Source: Variovorax paradoxus B4 (GTDB lineage Bacteria > Pseudomonadota > Gammaproteobacteria > Burkholderiales > Burkholderiaceae_C). Taken from it: DNA of 64,000 nt. The stretch is taken from NCBI RefSeq assembly GCF_000463015.1, contig NC_022247.1, forward strand, positions 4,464,001 to 4,528,000, written 5' to 3'. The notes beneath the pieces are model-generated. The model saw only the letters and a list, made by a program, of their open reading frames with translations. It made no database searches and was not told the origin of the DNA. Shown piece by piece: positions 15,696 to 22,723 of this stretch (its first letter is position 1; every line of letters starts with the position of its first letter). Made by a program: the position numbers and the translations under genes.

Positions 15696-15926
15696 TCAGG
15701 CCGAAGCGGTCTTGTAATAGCGCTTGACGTGTTCGCTCAGCGAATAGCCGCCGCCTTTTTCAGGCGCGGGCTTCGCCGCGGGCGCAGCGGCCTCGACGGC
15801 CGCTGGGGCCGGGGCGACCTTGGGGAGCACCGAAACCGCGGCAACCGCCGCACCGGCGCCGGCGGCACCTAGAAAGAAACCTCGACGCGAGGCCGGCTTG
15901 GTGCCGGCCGCTTGGCTGTCCTGCAT
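15696..15926 (-). CDS. Formate dehydrogenase-region Tat-target small protein
   Basis: A 76-residue protein of the kind found at the head of Tat-dependent formate dehydrogenase operons (formate_TAT-like family). It has a twin-arginine signal ASRRGFFLGAAG near residue 16, an Ala-rich hydrophobic stretch with AVAAVSVLPKV, then an Ala/Pro linker and a conserved-looking end YSLSEHVKRYYKTASA. The ATG at 15926 is chosen over an upstream in-frame start because it puts the RR motif close to the N-terminus. It lies 15 bp before the alpha gene and is the first gene after the FNR-like promoter. Its function is not established; it may recruit or pace export of the enzyme. Confidence 0.85.
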   Translation of the reverse strand: MQDSQAAGTKPASRRGFFLGAAGAGAAVAAVSVLPKVAPAPAAVEAAAPAAKPAPEKGGGYSLSEHVKRYYKTASA

Positions 15927-16026
15927 GTGATCTCCAGGAGTGGCTGGGGGCAAACCAGATATGAACTGATTTGCATACTTCTGGATACTAGTCCAGACCC
16001 TTATTTCCGACAATCAAGCTCTTCCT

Positions 16027-16040
16027 TTGATAAAGGTCAA
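16027..16040 (-). promoter_or_regulatory. FNR/Anr-type box upstream of periplasmic fdh operon
   Basis: On plus the site reads TTGAT-AAAG-GTCAA, nine of ten bases of the FNR consensus TTGAT-N4-ATCAA with exact spacing. It overlaps the stop codon of the TorD-like gene. A transcript starting near 15992 would put the box at -41.5 (class II activation), and AATAAG on the minus strand at 16000-16005 is a fair -10 element. A 6-bp inverted repeat (TCTGGA/TCCAGA, 15980-15997) lies in the presumed leader. This suggests oxygen-responsive control of the periplasmic enzyme; inferred. Confidence 0.6.
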
Positions 16041-16654
16041 CCGAGCATGTCGAAACCCTGCACCTCGACCTCGGCGAAGGCGCGGGTGAAGCCGGCCAGC
16101 GACGCATAGAAATGCGCCTTGGGATGTTGCGCCACCGCATCGCACAGCGTCGGCAGCCACGACTGCAGATGCGCGGCGAAAAAGGCCTGCTGCTGCGCGA
16201 GGTTGGCCACCGCCGCGTCGTCGCCGGCAATCAGGTAGCGCATGACCTCGAACAGGCAGGCGACATGGTCTTCGCTTTCGGACACGGCCTCGCCGCGCGC
16301 GAGCCCCAGCCGTGCCAGGTCGGTGCGCAACTGCGCCAGCGGCTTGTCGTTGAGAAAGCCGCTCAGGTAGTGCGAACCGAACAGGTAGATCTCGGGCTTT
16401 CCCATGCCGCCGAACAGCGCGTCGTACTCGGCATGCACCGCGGCCGCATCGGTGCCGCGCGCCAGGCCGACCAGCTGCCGCCAGGGCTCTTCGAGAAAGG
16501 CGCCCGCCGCGGGCGCCTCGGTCGGCGCCACGCCGAAGGCGCCGAGCAGGTCGGCGTCGGGCGCCGCATACCAGAGGCGCGCGAGCAGGCCGTAGACCTC
16601 GGCGCGCGCAATTTCCTCGTCGAGCGCCGAGGTCATGGGAGGAAACTGGCTCAT
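16037..16654 (-). CDS. TorD-family molecular chaperone
   Basis: A 205-residue all-helical chaperone of the TorD/DmsD family, which binds Tat-exported molybdoenzymes and helps cofactor insertion before export. Typical elements are the N-terminal ARAEVYGLLARLWYAAPDA, EYDALFGGMGKPEIYLFGSHYLSG in the centre (family motif EYxxLFxGP-like, with Pro lost) and SESEDHVACLFEVMRYL (EPEDH-type motif). Its ATG overlaps the stop of the polyferredoxin gene by ATGA. The neighbouring Tat-dependent formate dehydrogenase is the obvious client. Confidence 0.92.
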   Translation of the reverse strand: MSQFPPMTSALDEEIARAEVYGLLARLWYAAPDADLLGAFGVAPTEAPAAGAFLEEPWRQLVGLARGTDAAAVHAEYDALFGGMGKPEIYLFGSHYLSGFLNDKPLAQLRTDLARLGLARGEAVSESEDHVACLFEVMRYLIAGDDAAVANLAQQQAFFAAHLQSWLPTLCDAVAQHPKAHFYASLAGFTRAFAEVEVQGFDMLG

Positions 16655-18801
16655 AGCTGCGTGATCTTCATTTCGTTCTGCGCGCTGTACAGGTCGATCA
16701 CCCGGCAGTCGCTGCACATCTTGAGCCGCTCGAGCGCCTCGCCCTGGAACATGGCGTGGCCCGCGAGCTTGCCGAGCATCGCCTCGATGGCTTTCTGCGT
16801 TCCGAACGGCTTGCCGCAGCGGATGCAGGCCCAGGGCTTGGCCTCGTTGAGCACCACGGGCTGCTTGCGCTCGGGCGCGGCCAGGAGCCGCGGCACGAGC
16901 GCAATCGCGTTCTCGGGGCAGGTGGTTTCGCACAGCCCGCACTGCACGCAGTTCTTCTCGATGAAGCGCAGCTGCGGCGCGTTCTGGTTGTCCTGCAGCG
17001 CGCTGGCGGGGCAGGCGCTCACGCAGGCCAGGCACAGCGTGCAGCTGTCCTTGTTCACCGTGACCGCGCCGAAGGGAGAGCCGGCGGGCAGCGCAATTTC
17101 AAGGGGTGGGGCGAGCGGTGCGGCGGCATCGGCAGGCGGCGCCGAAAGCACGGGCGCCTGCGCCATCAGGTGGTCGAGCGTCATCTCGAGCGTGCCGCGC
17201 TTCTCGGCGCCCACGGCGAAGCGCGCCGCGGTGGCGGGCACGCGCTGGCGCGTGGCGCGCAGGCCGGCCAGGGCCGCGTCGAGCGCAGCCGGCGCGTCGG
17301 CCTCGATCAGGTGGAAATGCGTGCCGGTGTAGCCCAGGCCCGTCAGCAGCGCCTGCGCGACGGCCATCTGCTTCTTCAGCGCATCGAGGTACTGCGGCGC
17401 TTCCTCGCCGGTGGACAGCACCGCCACCTGCGAGGCGCCGAAGGCGATGGCGCTGAGCCACAGGTCGATGCCGGTGCTCGCGACGTGCATCAGCGCCACC
17501 GGCAGCACATGCGCGGGCACGCCGCCAAGCCCGTCGCGCTTGCCGCGCCCCAGCTGGGCCGCGCGGCCGAGCTGTTCGACAAGTGCCTGTCCGCCTTCTT
17601 CGTTGTGCAGCAGCACCGTGGCGTCGCGGCCGCCGGCGCCAAGGTAGGTGGCCAGCAGCGTGCGCAGCTTGCGGCCCTGGTCGGGCGTGCGCGGGTAGGT
17701 GTAGCCCAGCGCGCCGGTCGGGCACACGGTGGTGCAGGCGCCGCAGCCCACGCAGAGCTGCGGATTCACGACGATGCGCTGGCGCTCCTTGTCGCTCGAG
17801 ATGGCGTGCGCCGAGCAGACCTCGACGCAGGCGTTGCAGCCCACCACTTCGTTGCGGCTGTGGGCACAGAGCTTCTGCTTGTAGTCGAAGAACTTCGGCT
17901 TCTCGAACTCGCCCACCAGCTCGCGCAGGCGCAGCAGCGTCGACAGGCCTTCGGCATGCGCGAGCCCGCCCGCCAGGTGGAAATAACCTTGCGGCGGCGC
18001 ATGCCAGTCGATCAGCGCGTTCGCGCCCAGGTCGAGCACCAGGTCGAACTCGGCATCGAGCGCCTCGGGCGCCCGGCCGAAGTGGATGGCGCCGGCCACG
18101 CTGCAGGCTTTTTCGCAGTCGCGGTGCGAAGTGCACCTGCCCAGGTCGATCTGGTAGTCGAGCCCGATCGCCTGCTCGGGGCAGGCGCCGAGGCACGCAT
18201 TGCAGCGCGTGCACAGGTCGAGGTCGATGGGGTTGTCGCGCGTCCAGCGCAGCGAGAAGTTGCCGAGCCAGCCTTCGAGCGATGCGATGCGCCCCGCCAT
18301 CACGGGCCAGCGGCGTTCCTGCGCGCCGCCCGCGGCGCCCGGGCCGGTGGAAAAGATGGAGACCTGCAGCGCGTCGGCCACCAGTGCCGCGGCCTTCTCG
18401 GCCGCGTCGAGCGGGCCGACGATCAAGAGCCGCCCCTGGCTCGCGTAGCTCACGGTCGAGACCGGATCGGGCTCGGGCAGATGGGCCACGGCCAGCAGTG
18501 CGGCGATCTTGGGGCTGGCGCTCTTGGCGTCGCGGCTCCAGCCGCCGGTTTCGCGGATGTTCACGAAGCGGATGGGCGAGGTCGCGCCTTCGGTCTGTTC
18601 GGCCAGCTCGGTGAACAGCCGGCGCTCCTGCGTGCAGGCCACCACCACTTCGTCGCCCGAGCGGATGGCGCGCTGGAACGCCGGTGCCTCGCGGCGGCAC
18701 AGGGTGGAATGAAGGGGCAGCGACTCAGCCAGCGCCGCGCCGAGCGTCTTCGGCTCGAGCGGCATCGTCTGGTTGCAGTCGCAGATCAGCGTTGTGGTCA
18801 T
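16651..18801 (-). CDS. Polyferredoxin-like 4Fe-4S protein of fdh cluster
   Basis: A 716-residue soluble iron-sulfur protein with about six [4Fe-4S] sites. Cys groups lie at 197-207, at 223-233 with a longer spacing (CTSHRDCEKAC), at 312-329, 350-360, 587-597 and 618-628, plus two late CxxC pairs at 659-662 and 696-699 that may bind zinc. Two domains without clusters (about 1-190 and 375-580) separate them; the second contains a Rossmann-like stretch reminiscent of HdrA/MvhD-type proteins. No signal peptide is seen, so it is cytosolic. The start at 18801 is an internal ATG in the upstream DUF3306 gene, overlapping it by 77 bp. Electron transfer or maturation for formate dehydrogenase is inferred from context only. 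Confidence 0.85.
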   Translation of the reverse strand: MTTTLICDCNQTMPLEPKTLGAALAESLPLHSTLCRREAPAFQRAIRSGDEVVVACTQERRLFTELAEQTEGATSPIRFVNIRETGGWSRDAKSASPKIAALLAVAHLPEPDPVSTVSYASQGRLLIVGPLDAAEKAAALVADALQVSIFSTGPGAAGGAQERRWPVMAGRIASLEGWLGNFSLRWTRDNPIDLDLCTRCNACLGACPEQAIGLDYQIDLGRCTSHRDCEKACSVAGAIHFGRAPEALDAEFDLVLDLGANALIDWHAPPQGYFHLAGGLAHAEGLSTLLRLRELVGEFEKPKFFDYKQKLCAHSRNEVVGCNACVEVCSAHAISSDKERQRIVVNPQLCVGCGACTTVCPTGALGYTYPRTPDQGRKLRTLLATYLGAGGRDATVLLHNEEGGQALVEQLGRAAQLGRGKRDGLGGVPAHVLPVALMHVASTGIDLWLSAIAFGASQVAVLSTGEEAPQYLDALKKQMAVAQALLTGLGYTGTHFHLIEADAPAALDAALAGLRATRQRVPATAARFAVGAEKRGTLEMTLDHLMAQAPVLSAPPADAAAPLAPPLEIALPAGSPFGAVTVNKDSCTLCLACVSACPASALQDNQNAPQLRFIEKNCVQCGLCETTCPENAIALVPRLLAAPERKQPVVLNEAKPWACIRCGKPFGTQKAIEAMLGKLAGHAMFQGEALERLKMCSDCRVIDLYSAQNEMKITQL

Positions 18802-19333
18802 CGGTCTTCTGGCTTGCGGGCTGCACGTCGGCAACCCGCTGGCTGGGGAGGAGATCCTCCGGAGGCTCGGACTGTGCCACGTCCGGCGGTGCGGCGCCTT
18901 GCGGGGTTTCCGCGGGGGCAGCGGGTTCTTGTGGCACCTCGGCTTCTTCCTCGTGCTCGAACAGCCTGAGGAACTTGGCACTCGCCATCTGGCGCAGCAC
19001 GCTGTCGGGGATGGGCGTCGATTGGGAATAGTCGTCGACGTAGGTGTCCAAGCCGTCCATCACATTGAACTGCGGGTCGGCAAAGAGCTTTCTGAAAGCA
19101 GTGTTTTTCACCTCGGGCGCGACGTTCCTGGCCATGAAGGGCCGGAAATCGGACTCGGGCGTGAGCGCTTGTGCTTCGGCGAGCGTGGGCGGGGGTATTT
19201 CCCCCTGCCCTTCGGCGGGAAGGCCGGGCACGGACAGCGGCTCTTCCACCTCTTGCACGGTGGGAGGGGACGACACATCTTCGCGCGCTTCCTTCTTGCG
19301 CCGCGACCAGCGGTCGAAGAAATTCTCAGACAT
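18725..19333 (-). CDS. DUF3306 domain protein
   Basis: A 202-residue acidic protein of unknown function. The N-terminus FFDRWSRRKKEA and the middle (ALTPESDFRPFMARNV, VKNTAFRKLFADPQFNVMDGLDTYVDDYS, IPDSVLRQMASAKFL) are typical of the DUF3306 family, which occurs beside Tat-type formate dehydrogenases. The C-terminal third is Glu/Pro/Ala-rich and likely disordered. The gene overlaps DUF3305 by 8 bp upstream and runs 77 bp into the polyferredoxin gene in another frame. The overlapped part encodes its low-complexity tail, so the tail may be an accident of readthrough to the next stop. Confidence 0.85.
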   Translation of the reverse strand: MSENFFDRWSRRKKEAREDVSSPPTVQEVEEPLSVPGLPAEGQGEIPPPTLAEAQALTPESDFRPFMARNVAPEVKNTAFRKLFADPQFNVMDGLDTYVDDYSQSTPIPDSVLRQMASAKFLRLFEHEEEAEVPQEPAAPAETPQGAAPPDVAQSEPPEDLLPSQRVADVQPASQKTDDHNADLRLQPDDAARAEDARRGAG

Positions 19334-19871
19334 CGCCCGCTCCGCGTCCGCGCTTCTTCTCGGTCGACACGCTGGCCGCGTTGCCGAAGCGGTCGACCAG
19401 CGGACGGAAACTTTCGGGCCGCTTGCGGCGCTTGGGCTCGATCACGTAATGCGCCTGGACGAAGCCGCGCATCCACTCGATCACCTCTTCGGGCGCGGGC
19501 ACCTGCTCCACCGTTTCCTGCGCGTCGAGCCAGCGGCCGGCCTCGTTGTAGCTGAGGCTCACCACCACCGGACGCGCGATCGGCTCGTCGGCGACGGTGG
19601 GTTCTTCCTCCATGCGCCAGAGCACGAACCAGCAGGGCGCGGGCGTGGTGGCGTTCAGGTGGTAGCCCTCCACGTCGTCGCGGAACAACTCGGTCTTGAA
19701 ACCCGGATGCAGCCAGCGCTGTGCGCCTTCGTTCGCCTCGAGCAGGCGCGGCTCGGTGCCGAAACCGGGCTGGTCGGGGCCGACGCTTTCGAGAATCCAG
19801 CGCCAGGACTGCCAACGGCTGTCCACGCGCTCGCGGCGCATCACGACGGCAACATCGATGGAGGGATTCAT
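19326..19871 (-). CDS. DUF3305 domain protein
   Basis: A 181-residue protein of unknown function. Its opening VAVVMRRERVDSRWQSWRWILESV and the middle AEGYH-like stretch (EGYHLNATTPAPCWFVLWRME) match the DUF3305 family, found with DUF3306 and the polyferredoxin next to formate dehydrogenase genes. The C-terminus is very basic (EPKRRKRPESFRPL, STEKKRGRG). No signal or membrane helix is visible. The start at 19871 (MNPSID) is preferred over 19895. It is the first gene of a four-gene run ending at the TorD-like chaperone. Confidence 0.87.
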   Translation of the reverse strand: MNPSIDVAVVMRRERVDSRWQSWRWILESVGPDQPGFGTEPRLLEANEGAQRWLHPGFKTELFRDDVEGYHLNATTPAPCWFVLWRMEEEPTVADEPIARPVVVSLSYNEAGRWLDAQETVEQVPAPEEVIEWMRGFVQAHYVIEPKRRKRPESFRPLVDRFGNAASVSTEKKRGRGAGDV

Positions 19872-19931
19872 CCGGCCATCGTAGCGCCGCCGCATGCCGC
19901 TTTCGCGCCGAGGGTCATCCGTGCCGGAGGT

Positions 19932-20719
<788 letters not shown>

Positions 20720-20723
<4 letters not shown>

Positions 20724-21469
20724 GGCTTGCCGAAGCCGTAGCGCGCGAGCACCTCGCGCGCGGCGTCGCTGGAAAGAAAGGCCACGAAATCGCCGGCCAA
20801 GGTTTTCTGGCGGCTTTCGGCGACCACCGCGACCGGGTAGGTCACCGGCATGGCGGTGGTTGGCGCGAAGGCGACCCGGACCTTCTCGCTCATCACGGCC
20901 GCGTCGGTGCGGTAGACGAAACCGGCCTCGACCTCGCCGCGGGCCACGTAGTCGAGCACCTGGCGCACGCTGTCGGCCTGTACGAACTTCGGCTCGAGCA
21001 CGCTCCAGAGTCCCGCGCCATCTAGCACCTGCCGCGTGTAGCGGCCGACCGGCACGGTGGCGGTCTTGCCGACCGCGATTTTCCGGACGCCCGCGCCGGC
21101 AAGGTCCTGCAGCGACTTGACGCCGACCGCGCCCTTGGCCGGCTCGATCAGCACCAGGGCATTGCTCGCGAAGTTCCGGCGCGTGGCCGTGTCGACGAGA
21201 TTCTGCTCGGCGGCGCGGCCCATCGTCTCCTGGTCGGCGCTCGCGAACACGTCGACCGGGGCGCCCTGCCCGATCTGCTGCAGCAGCACGCCCGAGGCCG
21301 CGAAATTGAAGCGCACCGTGGCGCCCGGCTTCGCGGCCTCGAATTTCGGCCCGAGCTCCTTGAATGCGTCCGTCAGGCTGGCAGCCGCGGACACCGTGAT
21401 CTGCTGGGCCGCCGCGCCCAGCGGCAGCGCCAAGGCAAGCACAAGAGACAGAAGGCGGAGCGGACGCAT
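20720..21469 (-). CDS. modA: Molybdate ABC transporter substrate-binding protein
   Basis: A 249-residue periplasmic binding protein. Residues 1-22 form a Sec signal peptide cleaved after AAAQ or nearby. The mature protein has the ModA pattern: ITVSAAASLTDAFKEL with oxyanion-binding Ser residues, FNFAASGVLLQQIGQGAPVDVFASAD, and a late VYRTDAAV segment. It lies between modB (31 bp upstream) and modC (4-bp overlap). Tungstate binding is equally possible from the sequence. Confidence 0.95.
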
Positions 21470-21500
21470 GCAGGATTCCTCGGGTTGGGGGATGGATCGG

Positions 21501-22184
21501 TCAGCGCAGCGAAAAGAAGCGGTTCGACAGCACCAGCACGGTGACCGACAGCAGCGAGGTCACCACCACCAGCAGCAGCGCGAGGTCGTCGTGGCCGGCC
21601 TGCACCGCGTCGTAGATGGCCATCGACAGGGTCTGGGTCTGCTGCGGAATGGAGCCCGCCACCATCAGCGAGGCGCCGAACTCGCCCATGGCGCGCGCGA
21701 ACGCGAGCAGCGTGCCGGCCAGGATGCCGGGCCAGGCCAGCGGCAGCGTCACGCGCAGGAAAACCGAAAACGGCGACTGGCGCAGCGTGCTGGCGGCGGC
21801 TTCGAGGGAGCGGTCCACACCCGCAAAGGCCGCGCTGGCCGACTTCAGCACCAGCGGCAGCGCCACCACGGCCGACGCCACCACGGCGCCATGCCAGCTG
21901 AAGATGATGCTGTAGTCGAAGTGCTCGCGCAGCCAGCTGCCGAGCGGGCTGTGGCGCCCCGCCGCCACCAGGATGGCGTAGCCGATGACCGTGGGCGGCA
22001 GCACCAGCGGCAGCATGAACACTGCCTCGAGCACCGTGTGGCCGGGGAAACGCTTGCGCGCGAACACCCAGCCCAGCGCCACGCCGGCAATGAGCGCCAG
22101 CAGGGTCGCGACCGCGGCCACCTTGAGCGACAGCACCAGCGGAAACCAGTCGGCCGAGGCGATGAGGGAGTTCGTCGTATTCAT
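21501..22184 (-). CDS. modB: Molybdate ABC transporter permease
   Basis: A 227-residue inner-membrane permease with about five to six helices and the cytoplasmic EAA loop EAAASTLRQSPFSVFLRVTLPLAWPG, typical of ModB/CysT. The ATG at 22184 is the best start by alignment with the family (short N-terminus, then LVLSLKVAAVATLLALI). No Shine-Dalgarno sequence precedes it, while TTGTAT ends only four bases upstream on the minus strand, so the message could be leaderless. modB is the first gene of modBAC here; the more common order is modABC. Confidence 0.93.
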   Translation of the reverse strand: MNTTNSLIASADWFPLVLSLKVAAVATLLALIAGVALGWVFARKRFPGHTVLEAVFMLPLVLPPTVIGYAILVAAGRHSPLGSWLREHFDYSIIFSWHGAVVASAVVALPLVLKSASAAFAGVDRSLEAAASTLRQSPFSVFLRVTLPLAWPGILAGTLLAFARAMGEFGASLMVAGSIPQQTQTLSMAIYDAVQAGHDDLALLLVVVTSLLSVTVLVLSNRFFSLR

Positions 22185-22196
22185 GAAGATACAACG
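22173..22196. promoter_or_regulatory. Candidate ModE box over the modB start codon
   Basis: CGTCGTAT and ATACAACG are separated by eight bases and form a dyad with 7 of 8 matching positions, centred on the modB ATG. The arms resemble ModE half-sites (CGTTATAT-like). If modB mRNA is leaderless, the site covers the transcription start, as the ModE operator does at E. coli modA. Molybdate-dependent repression is inferred. Confidence 0.45.
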
Positions 22197-22211
22197 CAAT
22201 TGTTGCACGAA

Positions 22212-22241
22212 CGGACGCTCCCCCCTGAAGGGGCGTCCGTG
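22212..22241. terminator. Hairpin between modE-like gene and modB
   Basis: An 8-bp perfect stem ACGGACGC (22212-22219) pairs with GCGTCCGT (22234-22241), and extra C/G pairs inside can lengthen it. It lies after the ModE-like gene (ends 22295) and before modB. No T-run follows, so termination is uncertain; it would at least separate the two units. Confidence 0.45.
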
Positions 22242-22294
22242 GCGGGTGCGGGAGGATGGCGCCGATATCCTTTCGGATACAGCGCGGGAACGGA

Positions 22295-22642
22295 TCAGGG
22301 CGCCAGCAGGCGCGTCAGCGCGCGGACGTCGGCCGCCGTGGCCAGGCGCGCGGCGTTCTCGATGGCGCGGTAGTGCTTGACGATTTCCTCGCCCACCGGC
22401 GTGAGCGCGGTGCCGCCGCCGCGCGAGCCGCCGGCCGCGGTGTTCACGGCCGGGGAGCTCAAGGCGTGGTTCATTTCATCGATCAGCATCCAGGCGCGCC
22501 GGTACGACATGCCCAGCTGGCGCGCCGCGGCCGAGATCGAGCCGGTTTCCGCCACCGCCTCCAGCACGGCGATCTTGCCGGGGCCGATCGCGATGCTGTC
22601 GTCCCTGTAGATGCGCAGGCGGAACTGGACTCTGGTTTTCAT
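22295..22642 (-). CDS. Single-domain ModE-like winged-helix regulator
   Basis: A 115-residue DNA-binding protein equal to the N-terminal half of ModE. It has the LysR-like winged helix AVLEAVAETGSISAAARQLGMSYRRAWMLIDEMN, then a wing with GGSRGGGTALTPVGEEIV. The C-terminal Di-Mop molybdate-binding domain of E. coli ModE (262 residues) is missing; the gene ends normally with a stop, so this is a family variant and not a broken gene. It sits between fdsA and modB on the same strand, suited to control modBAC and perhaps molybdoenzyme genes. How it senses the oxyanion, if at all, is unclear. Confidence 0.9.
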   Translation of the reverse strand: MKTRVQFRLRIYRDDSIAIGPGKIAVLEAVAETGSISAAARQLGMSYRRAWMLIDEMNHALSSPAVNTAAGGSRGGGTALTPVGEEIVKHYRAIENAARLATAADVRALTRLLAP

Positions 22643-22723
22643 GCCGGTGGTGATGGGAACGGTGCGGGAGGTTGGCGCCAAGGTTAAACCATGGCCGCGA
22701 CCGCGCTCCCGCCGCCGCCCGCC

